This document shows positions 54,200 through 62,951 of a stretch of DNA of 64,000 nucleotides, piece by piece (within the stretch, counting starts at the first letter, position 1; each line of letters begins with the position of its first letter). This stretch comes from Bradyrhizobium sp. 190. Lineage in GTDB: Bacteria > Pseudomonadota > Alphaproteobacteria > Rhizobiales > Xanthobacteraceae. The translations under genes were made by a program, and so were the position numbers. The notes beneath the pieces are model-generated. The model made no database searches and was not told where the DNA came from. It worked only from the letters and a program-made list of their open reading frames with translations. The stretch covers positions 1 through 64,000 of the forward strand of contig NZ_JADPJL010000068.1 in the NCBI RefSeq assembly GCF_023073415.1. Direction: 5' to 3'.

Positions 54200-55168
54200 A
54201 TGTCCGACGCCAACGCTGCCCGCATCGCGCTGCTCGGCGTCCCCATCGAGATCGGGGCCTCGCAACTCGGAACCTTGATGGGGCCGGACGCGCTGCGCAC
54301 CGCGGGCATCGGCCGCATCCTCAATCAGCTCGGCTTTGCCGTCGAGGACCACGGCAACATGGCCAAGCCTGACGTTGCTCCCGATGAGGGCCCGCCGCCC
54401 GCAAATGCCAAATATTACGACACGATCAAGGGCTGGATCCGCGAGCTCAGCGAACGTTCCTATTCACTGGCGCGCTCCGGCGCCGTTCCGATCTTCATGG
54501 GCGGCGATCACTCGCTGTCGATGGGATCGGTGAACGGCGTTGCGCGCTACTGGCAGGAGCAGGGCCGGCCGCTGTTCGTGCTGTGGGTCGATGCCCATGC
54601 CGACTACAACACGCCGCAGACGACGGAAACCGGCAACATGCACGGCATGTCGGCGGCCTTCCTGTGCGGCGAAGGCGGCCTCGACGGGCTGCTCGGCAAC
54701 CATCCCCGCGCCTCGATCGGTCCCGACAAACTCGACCTGTTCGGCATCCGCTCGATCGATCCGCCGGAAAAGCAGCTGGTGTTCGAGCGCGGCGTCGCGA
54801 TCGCCGACATGCGCGCGATCGACGAGTTCGGCGTCGGCGTGCTGATCCGCAAGGTCATCGAGCGCGTGCGGGCGCAAAACGGCGTCCTGCATTTGAGCTT
54901 CGACGTCGATTTTCTCGATCCAGCCGTCGCGCCCGGCGTCGGCACCACGGTGCCAGGCGGCGCGACCTATCGCGAAGCGCATCTCATCATGGAACTGCTG
55001 CACGATTCCGACCTGGTGCGCTCGGTCGATATCGTCGAGCTCAACCCGTTTCTCGACGAACGTGGCCGTACCGCGCGCGTCGCCGTCGAACTGATCGGCA
55101 GCCTTTTCGGGCTGCAGATCACCGACCGGCGGACACCGACCAATGCGGTGCTGCCGGAAAACAAGTAG
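54200..55168 (+). CDS. rocF: Arginase
   Basis: A 322-residue ureohydrolase splitting arginine to ornithine and urea. The binuclear Mn ligands are in GGDHSLSMG (about 99-107), WVDAHADYN (about 128-136) and SFDVDFLDPAVAPG (about 235-248), the third in the SFDxDxxDP form. NMHGMSAAFL is arginase-typical, whereas agmatinases have different residues there. ATG at 54200 with a CGGAGG site eight bases upstream. Arginine biosynthesis (argB) is elsewhere in the window, so catabolism is separately placed, beside gluconeogenic pckA. Confidence 0.93.
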   Translation: MSDANAARIALLGVPIEIGASQLGTLMGPDALRTAGIGRILNQLGFAVEDHGNMAKPDVAPDEGPPPANAKYYDTIKGWIRELSERSYSLARSGAVPIFMGGDHSLSMGSVNGVARYWQEQGRPLFVLWVDAHADYNTPQTTETGNMHGMSAAFLCGEGGLDGLLGNHPRASIGPDKLDLFGIRSIDPPEKQLVFERGVAIADMRAIDEFGVGVLIRKVIERVRAQNGVLHLSFDVDFLDPAVAPGVGTTVPGGATYREAHLIMELLHDSDLVRSVDIVELNPFLDERGRTARVAVELIGSLFGLQITDRRTPTNAVLPENK

Positions 55169-55246
55169 GCGCGGCGAGCGCTGCTGGATATGCGCGCCAC
55201 GATGTTTGCCTCCATCGAGGCGCGAACGCACAGCGCAGCGTGAAAC

Positions 55247-55272
55247 GAAAAGGGCGGCCCTCTCGGCCGCCC
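55247..55272 (-). terminator. Intrinsic terminator of pckA
   Basis: On the minus strand GGGCGGCC and GGCCGCCC form an eight-pair stem around a short GAGA loop, followed by CTTTTCGTTTC. It lies 27 bases after the pckA stop. On the plus strand it also follows rocF but lacks a T-run there. Confidence 0.75.
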
Positions 55273-55299
55273 TCGTCGTTCTCGAATGGTGCGAGGCGA

Positions 55300-56916
55300 T
55301 TACTCCGCCGCGAGCTTCAGATCCGGCGCAGCGGCGCGGACTTCGGCGTCGACCTGGGCTTCGAACTTGGCAAAGTTCTTCTGGAACATGCCGACCAGCG
55401 CGCGCGCGGTCTTGTCGAACTCGGCCTTGTCCTTCCAGGTGTTGACGGGATTGAGGATCTCGCTCGGCACGCCCGGCAGCGCCGTCGGCACCGCAAAGCC
55501 GAAATACTTGTCGGTGCGGAATTCGACATTGCGCAGGCTGCCGTCGAGCGCTGCGGTCAGCAGCGCGCGCGTGACCTTGATCGGCATCCGGCTGCCGGTG
55601 CCGAATTTACCGCCGGTCCAGCCGGTATTGACCAGCCAGCAATCGACATTGTGCTTGGCGATCAGCTCACGCAGCATGTTGCCGTAGACGGAGGGATCGA
55701 GCGGCAGGAACGGCGAGCCGAAGCAGGTGGAGAATTCCGGCTGCGGCTCGTTGCCGAGACCGCGCTCGGTGCCGGCGACCTTGGCGGTGTAGCCGGACAG
55801 GAAGTGATACATCGCCTGCGCCGGCGAGAGCTTTGCAATCGGCGGCAGCACGCCGAAGGCATCGGCCGCCAGCATCACGACGTTCTTCGGCTGACCGGCG
55901 CGGCCGGTGCGCGAGGCGTTCGGAATGAAGTCGAGCGGATAGGCCGAACGGGTGTTTTCGGTCTTCGAGCCGTCATCGAAATCGGGAACGCGGGTGCGTT
56001 CGTCCATCACGACGTTTTCCAGCACGGCGCCGAAGCGGTTGCTGGCGGCGAAGATCTGCGGTTCGGCTTCTTCCGACAGCTTGATGCACTTGGCGTAGCA
56101 GCCGCCCTCGAAATTGAAGACGCCGTCATTGCCCCAGCCGTGCTCGTCGTCGCCGATCAGCGTGCGGTTGGGATCAGCCGACAGCGTGGTCTTGCCGGTG
56201 CCGGACAGGCCGAAGAAGATCGCGGTGTCGCCCTTGGGACCGACGTTGGCCGAACAGTGCATCGGCAGCACGCCCTTGGCAGGCAGATAATAGTTCAGCG
56301 TCGTGAACACCGACTTCTTCATCTCGCCGGCATAATAAGACCCGCCGATCAGGACGATCTTGCGGGCGAAATCGATCGCGACGACGTTCTCCGAGCGCAC
56401 GCCGTGACGTTTCGGATCGGCGCGGAAGCTCGGCAGGTCAATGATGGTGAGCTCGGGAACGAAATCCTGCAGCGCCGACGCCTCGGGGCGGATCAGCAGC
56501 GTACGGATGAACAGCGAGTGCCAGGCGAGCTCGGTGAAGACGCGCGTCTTGATCTGGAAGCTGGGATCGGCGCCGCCGTAGAGGTCCTGCGCGAACAGCT
56601 TCATGCCTTCGGCATGCTTGAGGAAGTCGGCATAGAGCGCGGAGAACTGATCCGCTGATATCGACTGGTTGCCGGCCCACCACATGTTCTTGTCGGTGGT
56701 CGCATCGCGAACCGTGAACTTGTCCTTGGGGCTGCGGCCGGTGAACTCACCGGTGTCCGCGCACAGCGCACCGTCGGCCGACAGCACGGCCTCGCCCGCC
56801 GCGAGTGAATATTGATAGAGCTGCGGCGCACCGAGATTCCAGTGCACCGTGTTGAGATTTCTTAAGCCGAATTTGTCGGCGCCGAAGGCACCGTTGCGTA
56901 GACCCGTCTCTTGCAC
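55300..56916 (-). CDS. pckA: Phosphoenolpyruvate carboxykinase (ATP)
   Basis: A 538-residue ATP-type PEPCK converting oxaloacetate to phosphoenolpyruvate, the gateway to gluconeogenesis. Landmarks are [10 protein letters not shown], the kinase-1a P-loop [15 protein letters not shown] (about 234-248), kinase-2 [10 protein letters not shown] and the [12 protein letters not shown] active-site stretch. Start: GTG at 56916, supported by the strong AGGAGGA site at 56924-56930. In rhizobia pckA normally lies divergent from chvI; here a decayed TPR-CHAT gene and a HugZ-like gene separate them. A good terminator follows. Confidence 0.98.
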   Translation of the reverse strand: MQETGLRNGAFGADKFGLRNLNTVHWNLGAPQLYQYSLAAGEAVLSADGALCADTGEFTGRSPKDKFTVRDATTDKNMWWAGNQSISADQFSALYADFLKHAEGMKLFAQDLYGGADPSFQIKTRVFTELAWHSLFIRTLLIRPEASALQDFVPELTIIDLPSFRADPKRHGVRSENVVAIDFARKIVLIGGSYYAGEMKKSVFTTLNYYLPAKGVLPMHCSANVGPKGDTAIFFGLSGTGKTTLSADPNRTLIGDDEHGWGNDGVFNFEGGCYAKCIKLSEEAEPQIFAASNRFGAVLENVVMDERTRVPDFDDGSKTENTRSAYPLDFIPNASRTGRAGQPKNVVMLAADAFGVLPPIAKLSPAQAMYHFLSGYTAKVAGTERGLGNEPQPEFSTCFGSPFLPLDPSVYGNMLRELIAKHNVDCWLVNTGWTGGKFGTGSRMPIKVTRALLTAALDGSLRNVEFRTDKYFGFAVPTALPGVPSEILNPVNTWKDKAEFDKTARALVGMFQKNFAKFEAQVDAEVRAAAPDLKLAAE

Positions 56917-57206
56917 GAAGAAATCCTCCTCGAACCCGCGTTACTCGAATCGCGCGCATCTCGCTTGACGCGCTCTGTCGCGGTGACCCCTGAATATAGC
57001 CTTCCGGCCTCGGTCCGGCGACCTAATACTGATGAACGCTGGGCTTGCCAAGCCGATCCACGCGATTTGGTTTATTCGAGCGAGGGCGGTTGATCTGCAT
57101 CAATCGTTTGCTGCAGCGCTTTTCGTTGGTTTGCCGTCGTGGTTGCGCGACCATCCGTCGCTGCCCGGCCCGACTGAAAATTGCTGCGACGCACAATTAG
57201 AAAATT

Positions 57207-57781
57207 TCAACGCGCGGCACCCTCGCCGAGGTGAATATCGGCAGCCTCGACGCCGAGGCCTTTGGCAATCGCGTTGAGTTCGTCGGCGGTGTCGGGCAGT
57301 TGTGCGCAGCGCTTTCAGGCTCGCGGCCGACGGCAAGATCGACACCGCCTGACGCTTCAACAGCCAGACAACGGTTCGGAATCGCTGTGACGGCCGAGCT
57401 TCTCGCAGTGCGTCGCCAGATTGTTCAGGGATTGTCCGAGATCCGGATGACCGCCTCCCAGCGATTTTTCGCGGACGGAAAGCGCGCGCTTGAACAGCGG
57501 TTCGGCTTCGCCGTCCCTGCCCTGGTTGCGGTAGGCCTGCGCCAGATTGTTCAGCGCAGCGCCGACGTCGCGATGCGCGGGATCGAATTTTTCTCGAGGC
57601 TTTCGACTTGTGCCTGCGCCAGCGCGACGGCTTCGGTGTATTTGCCGGCGCGGCCGAGTTCGTTGATTTTGGCGCTAAGCGCGGCGACATCGCCCTTTTG
57701 CGCCAGCGACGGTGCGGAGAGGCACGTGCTCGACAACAGCGCGAGACACACTGAAAATATCAGTCGATTGCGGGATTTCAT
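57207..57781 (-). pseudogene. TPR-CHAT protein remnant, frameshifted and internally deleted
   Basis: It begins with an intact signal peptide (MKSRNRLIFSVCLALLSSTC) and a TPR-type helix (AALSAKINELGRAGKYTEAV), then hits a frameshift in an A-run near 57585 (one base short). In the next frame, tetratricopeptide text resumes (FDPAHRDVGAALNNLAQAYR, PDLGQSLNNLATHCEKLGRH) and stops near 57345. Two further fragments in different frames read SILPSAASLKALR (about 57340-57300) and LPDTADELNAIAKGLGV (about 57298-57250), both characteristic of CHAT caspase-like protease domains. So a secreted TPR-CHAT protein has lost most of its protease domain. It lies between pckA and the HugZ gene. Confidence 0.75.
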
Positions 57782-57878
57782 GCGGCTTTCGCTGGTCACC
57801 TTTGAACGGGCATGGATTAGGTCGCGGAAACGTCCGCGCCCCGTTCAAATCCGCTTTGGGTGCCGGCGTTAGCCCTCG

Positions 57879-58613
57879 TTAGCCCTTGGCCCGCGCCTCG
57901 CCCGCCAGCCGCACCAGCATCTTGCGCAGTGCCATGGCGCTGGTGACCCGTTCCGGGAAATCGAGCCGCAGCGTCGCCGTGCCGGCCTGCATGTCCATGC
58001 CGTCGGGGTCACAGCCGGTGCAGCACCAGTCGCCGGATTCTGCCCCCAGTAGTTTGGTCGCGTAGAGGTTCATCGCCTCGCGGTGATCCTCGTTCATATG
58101 CTCGACCGCGCCCTGCTCGGCTTCCAGCAAATCGGCGGCATCGCCGATCTCGGTCACAAACTGCTCCGGCTTGAGGTCGATGATGCGGCCAAAACCGGCG
58201 ACCAGATGCAGGCCTGACGGGGCGATCCGAAAGAACGAGAAATCCTTGAAATCCACAAAGGCTTCCGCGGATGGATGGGCGTTGAGGTAGCGCCGGCGCA
58301 GGATTTTCGCCGTCTCGCCTGTGGCCTCCTCGGCCCGGCCCGCCAGCATGATTCGCGCGCCCTCCAGGGGATCGCCGGCGGCGCGCTCGTCCAACATCAG
58401 AGACACGCGGCCGTCGCCAAGAATATTTTTCGTATGCAGCGCGAGCCGCGAAATCAGCAGAATCGGGGATGCGTCGGCGTGGCTTGCGACGTTAACCAAG
58501 GAGCAATAGGGATCGCCGCTTTCGGGCATAAGGGTGGCGAGCGCGCCCTGCCGGCTGCGCCGCAGCAGCGAACGGGCAAGTTTGGAAGCTTCAAAATCGG
58601 CGGTGGGCTGCAT
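57879..58613 (-). CDS. HugZ-like pyridoxamine 5'-phosphate oxidase-fold protein
   Basis: A 244-residue protein with a split-barrel flavin-binding-type domain (about 10-165; ARSLLRRSRQGALATLMPES, PYCSLVNVASHADASPILL, LMLDERAAGDPLEGARIML) followed by a DUF2470 domain (about 170-240; VEHMNEDHREAMNLYATKLL with its His pair). Together these mark the HugZ/HutZ family of heme-degrading or heme-utilisation proteins; many members bind FMN or heme with unclear roles. The first start codon is used. Divergent from chvI. Confidence 0.87.
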   Translation of the reverse strand: MQPTADFEASKLARSLLRRSRQGALATLMPESGDPYCSLVNVASHADASPILLISRLALHTKNILGDGRVSLMLDERAAGDPLEGARIMLAGRAEEATGETAKILRRRYLNAHPSAEAFVDFKDFSFFRIAPSGLHLVAGFGRIIDLKPEQFVTEIGDAADLLEAEQGAVEHMNEDHREAMNLYATKLLGAESGDWCCTGCDPDGMDMQAGTATLRLDFPERVTSAMALRKMLVRLAGEARAKG

Positions 58614-58829
58614 GGTTCCTTTCCGGCCATCTTATTGCAAAAAGGGCCTTTTCTCGACCCGACAGGGTGCTATATGGGGGACGGCGTATCTCTGCAGAAA
58701 CGTTTTGTGGAACTCGGTCACACTTCAGCCCAGCTTGCATTGCTCGTTGACCGTGTACGAAGCCCATTTATGCGGCGTCTGGCTGAATTGCCCGCCGTTT
58801 AAGCCACTCTCTTATTCGAAAGCAGGCTC

Positions 58830-59531
58830 ATGCCCACAATCGCCCTGGTCGATGATGACCGCAACATTCTCACTTCCGTGTCGATCGCGCTCGAAGCCGA
58901 AGGCTATCGCATCATGACCTACACGGATGGTGCTTCGGCGCTCGACGGCTTCCGCACTTCGCCGCCGGATCTCGCGATCCTCGACATCAAGATGCCGCGC
59001 ATGGACGGCATGGAAACGCTGCGCCGGCTACGGCAGAAGTCCGATCTGCCGGTGATCTTCCTGACCTCCAAGGATGAAGAGATCGACGAATTGTTCGGTC
59101 TCAAGATGGGTGCCGACGATTTCATCCGCAAGCCGTTCTCGCAGCGCCTGCTGGTCGAGCGTGTCAAGGCCGTGCTCCGCCGCGGCCAGCCCAAGGATCC
59201 GACCGCCGTGCCGAAGGAGCCGGATGCGCGTGCTCTCGACCGCGGCCTGCTGCGGATGGATCCGGAACGTCACACCTGCACCTGGAAGAACGAGCCGGTG
59301 ACGCTGACGGTGACGGAATTTTTGATCCTGCAGGCGCTGGCGACCAGGCCCGGTGTGGTGAAAAGCCGCAACGCGCTGATGGACGCGGCCTATGACGATC
59401 AGGTCTATGTCGACGACCGCACCATCGACAGCCACATCAAGCGGCTGCGCAAGAAGTTCAAGGTGGTCGACGACGATTTCGAGATGATCGAGACGCTGTA
59501 CGGCGTCGGCTATCGCTTCAAGGAAGCCTGA
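58830..59531 (+). CDS. chvI: Response regulator ChvI (OmpR family)
   Basis: A 233-residue two-component regulator. The receiver domain has acidic pocket Asp8-Asp10, phosphorylation site Asp52 in [13 protein letters not shown], Thr/Ser at LTSKDEE and Lys at IRKPFS. The winged-helix output (about 140-230) has [20 protein letters not shown] and [17 protein letters not shown]. In rhizobia ChvG/ChvI controls acid and envelope stress, exopolysaccharide, motility and symbiosis genes. It precedes chvG by 100 bases with a hairpin between. Confidence 0.96.
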   Translation: MPTIALVDDDRNILTSVSIALEAEGYRIMTYTDGASALDGFRTSPPDLAILDIKMPRMDGMETLRRLRQKSDLPVIFLTSKDEEIDELFGLKMGADDFIRKPFSQRLLVERVKAVLRRGQPKDPTAVPKEPDARALDRGLLRMDPERHTCTWKNEPVTLTVTEFLILQALATRPGVVKSRNALMDAAYDDQVYVDDRTIDSHIKRLRKKFKVVDDDFEMIETLYGVGYRFKEA

Positions 59532-59542
59532 TCTGCGTTTTA

Positions 59543-59574
59543 CGGGCGGAAGTGCCGACTGACACATCCGCCCG
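59543..59574. promoter_or_regulatory. Hairpin between chvI and chvG
   Basis: CGGGCGGA (59543-59550) and TCCGCCCG (59567-59574) form a perfect eight-pair stem around 16 bases. No T-run follows, so it is probably an mRNA stability or processing element rather than a full terminator. Confidence 0.5.
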
Positions 59575-59631
59575 TTCGACGTAGAAGCGTAGAATTACAG
59601 AGCGGCGCATCACAAACGGCAGTTTCAGCCC

Positions 59632-61449
59632 TTGCTAGATCGAACGCAGTCCGATCCCAGCCTGAACCACGAGGATGCTTCGGAGCTCCCCGATCGGGAT
59701 CGCGTTGCCGACGTTAATCCGGGCGAGAAGGGGTGGCGGCGGCCGCTGGGCTGGCTGCGCCGGGCCGGGCAATTCTTCTTCGCGCTCTCCTTCTCCAGCC
59801 TCACGCGCCGAATCGTTTCGCTCAATCTGGCGGGCCTCGTCGCCCTGGTGGCGAGCATTCTCTATCTCTCGCAGTTCCGCGCCGGCCTGATCGACGCGCG
59901 CGCGCAGAGCCTGCTGGTGCAGGCCGAAATCATCGCCGGCGCGATTGCCGCCTCCGCCACCGTCGAAACCAACACCATCACCATCGATCCGGACCGCCTG
60001 CTCGACCTCAAGCCCGGCGAAAGCTACGGCGCGCCGGACGAATCCTCGGGGCTGGATTTTCCGATCAATCCGGAGCGCGTCGCGCCGGTGTTGCGGCGGC
60101 TGATCTCGCCGACCAAGACCCGCGCGCGCATCTATGGCGGCGACGGCGGCATGATTCTCGACAGCCGCAGTCTCTACGGCCGCGGCGACGTGTTGCGTTT
60201 CGAACTGCCGCCGCCCTCGACGGAGAAGCCGGGCTTCGTCGAGCGCGCCACGATCTCGGTCCGCACCTGGCTCAACCGCGGCGACCTGCCGCTGTATCGC
60301 GAACTCGGCCCCGAGAACGGCAAGGGCTACCAGGAAATCGTGCAGGCGCTCGACGGCGTCAAGAGCAGCATGGTGCGGGTCAACGACCGCGGCGAGGTGA
60401 TCGTCTCGGTCGCAGTCCCCGTGCAGCGGTTCCGCGCCGTGCATGGCGCGCTGATGCTCTCGACGCAGGGCGATGACATCGACCAGATGGTGACCGCCGA
60501 GCGGCTGGCGATCCTGAAGGTCGGCGGTGTCGCCTCCGCCGTCATGATCGTGCTGTCGCTGCTGCTGGCGAGCACGATCGCAGGTCCGGTGCGGCGGCTG
60601 GCCGACGGCGCCGAGCGCGTCCGCCGGCGCATCCAGACCCGCGTCGAGATTCCCGATTTCACCCGCCGCCGCGACGAGATCGGCCATCTCTCGGGCGCGC
60701 TGCGCGACATGACGAATGCGCTCTATAGCCGCATCGAGGCGATCGAGATGTTCGCCGCCGACGTCGCCCATGAATTGAAGAACCCGCTGACCTCGCTGCG
60801 GTCGGCGGTGGAAACGCTGCCGTTGGCGCGCAACGACACCAGCCGCGCGCGCCTGCTCGAGGTGATCGAGCACGACGTCAAGCGGCTCGACCGGCTGATC
60901 TCGGATATTTCCGACGCCAGCCGCCTCGATGCCGAATTGCAGCGCCAGGACATGGCGCCGGTCGATATGCGCCGGCTGCTGACGACGCTGACCTCGGTCG
61001 CCAACGAAACCAGGCTCGGCCACGACGTCGCGGTCGAGGCGCGCTTTGAGGGCCGTGGAGCGACCGACACGTTCTCCGTGCCTGGCCATGATTCCCGGCT
61101 CGGGCAGGTGATCTCCAACCTGCTGTCCAACGCGCAATCGTTCTCCACGCCTGGCGGCAAGGTGCGCGTCACCTGCCGCCGCGCGCGCTCGGAAATCGAG
61201 ATCGTCGTCGATGACGACGGGCCGGGCATCGGCGAGGATGCGCTGGAGCGCATCTTCGAGCGCTTCTATACCGACCGGCCGCATCAGGGCTTTGGCCAGA
61301 ACTCGGGCCTGGGCCTGTCGATCTCCAAGCAGATCATCGAAGCGCATAACGGGCGGGTCTGGGCGGAAAATCGCCACGGCCCAGCCGATGCCGACGGCAG
61401 GCCGACGGTGGTCGGCGCGCGCTTCGTGGTGCGGCTGCCAGCGCCATGA
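59632..61449 (+). CDS. chvG: Sensor histidine kinase ChvG
   Basis: A 605-residue inner-membrane kinase. A Pro/Arg-rich cytosolic start (about 1-55) leads to membrane helix 1 (IVSLNLAGLVALVASILYL), a large periplasmic sensor domain (about 90-295), helix 2 (VASAVMIVLSLLLASTIAG), HAMP, the H-box ADVAHELKNPLTSLRSAVE, and an ATPase with N box VISNLLSNAQSF, VDDDGPGIG and GLGLSISKQIIEAHNGR. Start: TTG at 59632; no near ATG fits. Its TGA overlaps the hprK ATG, coupling the two. In relatives the repressor ExoR binds the sensor domain; exoR is not in this window. Confidence 0.95.
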   Translation: MLDRTQSDPSLNHEDASELPDRDRVADVNPGEKGWRRPLGWLRRAGQFFFALSFSSLTRRIVSLNLAGLVALVASILYLSQFRAGLIDARAQSLLVQAEIIAGAIAASATVETNTITIDPDRLLDLKPGESYGAPDESSGLDFPINPERVAPVLRRLISPTKTRARIYGGDGGMILDSRSLYGRGDVLRFELPPPSTEKPGFVERATISVRTWLNRGDLPLYRELGPENGKGYQEIVQALDGVKSSMVRVNDRGEVIVSVAVPVQRFRAVHGALMLSTQGDDIDQMVTAERLAILKVGGVASAVMIVLSLLLASTIAGPVRRLADGAERVRRRIQTRVEIPDFTRRRDEIGHLSGALRDMTNALYSRIEAIEMFAADVAHELKNPLTSLRSAVETLPLARNDTSRARLLEVIEHDVKRLDRLISDISDASRLDAELQRQDMAPVDMRRLLTTLTSVANETRLGHDVAVEARFEGRGATDTFSVPGHDSRLGQVISNLLSNAQSFSTPGGKVRVTCRRARSEIEIVVDDDGPGIGEDALERIFERFYTDRPHQGFGQNSGLGLSISKQIIEAHNGRVWAENRHGPADADGRPTVVGARFVVRLPAP

Positions 61450-61970
61450 TGACGCAGGGCGCGAGCGTGCACGCCTCCGCGGTGCTGGTGGGCGACCGCG
61501 CCGTGCTGATCCGCGGGCCGTCAGGCGCCGGCAAGTCCCGGCTGGCCTTCGATCTGATTCTCGCCGGACGCGCCGGACAGCTTCCGCCGGCCGTTCTGGT
61601 CGGCGATGACCGTGTCCATCTCGACACAGTGGCCGGAGAATTGTGGGTCCGCCCGGCGCCGGAACTGGCCGGTCTGATCGAGGTCCGGGGCCTCGGCATC
61701 CGCCGCTGCGACTTCGCGATTGAGGCTATTGTCGGCATTGTGGTCGATCTCGCGGCCAGCGATGCGGAGCGCCTGCCGCCGCCGGAAGCACTCTCTATCC
61801 GCCTAAACGGTGTTTCACTACCGCGAATCCCCGTTGGAAGCGACTATGACCCCCTCCCGCTGATTGCAGCTGCCCTCACGACAACCGCAAGTTCAGATTC
61901 GGTCCAACCTTTGGATGATTGTTCGAAGGGGATTGGTAACCATATAAGCCCCAATATCGCCACCGATTAA
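61446..61970 (+). CDS. hprK: HPr kinase/phosphorylase, short alphaproteobacterial form
   Basis: A 174-residue minimal HprK. It keeps the Walker A loop RGPSGAGKSRLAFDLI (Ser26-Ser31), the catalytic VGDDRVHLD (about 52-60) and an IEVRGLGI segment. It lacks the N-terminal domain of the Gram-positive enzyme and most of the C-terminal helices. It would phosphorylate HPr on a serine and dephosphorylate it, linking nutrient state to ChvGI output. Start: ATG 61446, overlapping the chvG stop. The C-terminal 30 residues are not conserved. Confidence 0.9.
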   Translation: MMTQGASVHASAVLVGDRAVLIRGPSGAGKSRLAFDLILAGRAGQLPPAVLVGDDRVHLDTVAGELWVRPAPELAGLIEVRGLGIRRCDFAIEAIVGIVVDLAASDAERLPPPEALSIRLNGVSLPRIPVGSDYDPLPLIAAALTTTASSDSVQPLDDCSKGIGNHISPNIATD

Positions 61971-62102
61971 ACCGGCACAGGCCTCACTGTTTACCGCCAA
62001 GTACTGGAACAATAGCCAAGATGCCCTCTTGCGCGGGGCCTCTGGATGGTCAAAGTGGCGCGTTCGTGCGGTGCACCAAAAAGCACCCGCGAGGAGTTTC
62101 CG

Positions 62103-62504
62103 ATGATTGGTCTAGTGCTTGTGACCCATGGGCGCCTTGCCGACGAGTTCAAGGCGGCGCTCGAACATGTCATGGGTCCGCAAAAACAAATTGAAGCCAT
62201 CACGATTGGAGCCGAGGACGACTCCGATCTGTGTCGAAGCGATATCATCGAAGCGGTGAATCGCGTTGACAGCGGCGATGGTGTCGCCATCCTCACCGAC
62301 ATGTTCGGCGGCACACCTTCCAACCTTGCGATTTCCTGCATGAGCCGCCCCAAGGTGGAGGTGCTCGCAGGCATCAATCTTCCCATGCTGGTTAAGCTCG
62401 CCAAGGTGCGTGAAGAGCGCTCGCTTCCGGACGCCATCGCCATGGCCCAGGAAGCCGGCCGCAAATACGTCACCATCGCCAGCCGCGTGCTCGCCGGCAA
62501 ATGA
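62103..62504 (+). CDS. PTS EIIA component, mannose family (regulatory)
   Basis: A 133-residue EIIA-Man type protein. The phosphorylated His9 lies in LVLVTHGRLADEF; VAILTDMFGGTPSNLA is the second signature. No EIIB or EIIC is present, so it accepts phosphate from HPr as a regulator rather than importing a sugar. A strong GAGGAG site precedes the ATG; an upstream frame extending from 62046 is ignored. Its stop overlaps the ptsH start by four bases (ATGA), so the two are coupled. Confidence 0.92.
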   Translation: MIGLVLVTHGRLADEFKAALEHVMGPQKQIEAITIGAEDDSDLCRSDIIEAVNRVDSGDGVAILTDMFGGTPSNLAISCMSRPKVEVLAGINLPMLVKLAKVREERSLPDAIAMAQEAGRKYVTIASRVLAGK

Positions 62505-62827
62505 GCGACGAGGCCGCGCCCGAAAAGGAACTCGGGCCGAGCGTGCCTGCGGACGCCATTTCGCGGGAACTTCTCATTATCAACAAGCGCGGCCTGCACG
62601 CGCGGGCATCGGCGAAGTTCGTCCAGATGGTCGAACGCTTCAATGCCGAGGTCTGGGTGACGCGCGGCAACGAGACCGTGGGCGGCACCTCGATCATGGG
62701 ATTGATGATGCTGGCGGCGGGACCGGGAACCACCGTTACGGTGTCGGCGAAGGGGCCGGAAGCGCAAGCCGCGGTCGACGCCATAGCCGCGCTGGTGGCC
62801 GACAAGTTCAACGAAGAAGGTACGTGA
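62501..62827 (+). CDS. ptsH: HPr phosphocarrier protein
   Basis: A 108-residue HPr with a 20-residue N-terminal extension. The phosphorylated His33 is in INKRGLHARASAKF and the HprK target Ser64 in GGTSIMGLMMLA; both are intact. It takes phosphate from enzyme I (absent from this window) to EIIA. With HprK upstream it forms the nitrogen/carbon-type regulatory PTS common in rhizobia. Confidence 0.95.
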   Translation: MSDEAAPEKELGPSVPADAISRELLIINKRGLHARASAKFVQMVERFNAEVWVTRGNETVGGTSIMGLMMLAAGPGTTVTVSAKGPEAQAAVDAIAALVADKFNEEGT

Positions 62828-62844
62828 GCGGCATCAACGGTATT

Positions 62845-62932
62845 CGTAGGGTGGGCAAAGCGCAGCGTGCCCACCATTCAAGACAACGTTTTCGGAGAGA
62901 TGGTGGGCACGCTTCGCTTTGCCCACCCTACG
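62845..62932. repeat. Paired palindromic repeat (GTAGGGTGGGCAAAG family)
   Basis: The arms gtagggtgggcaaagcgcag and the inverted tggtgggcacgcttcgctttg followed by cccaccctac enclose tcaagacaacgttttcggag. The family recurs at 54086. Confidence 0.92.
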
Positions 62933-62951
62933 GCTCCACGGCCTGACACCA

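Noticed and set aside
54583-56658. 691-codon open frame on the plus strand across rocF and antisense pckA
   Set aside because: It spans two clear genes in other frames and the terminator between them; the translation is compositionally biased shadow sequence.
59543-59574. Intrinsic terminator splitting chvI from chvG
   Set aside because: The stem is good but no T-run follows on the plus strand, so it is listed only as a hairpin.
59635-61377. 580-codon open frame opposite chvG
   Set aside because: Antisense shadow; chvG has complete kinase motifs on the plus strand.
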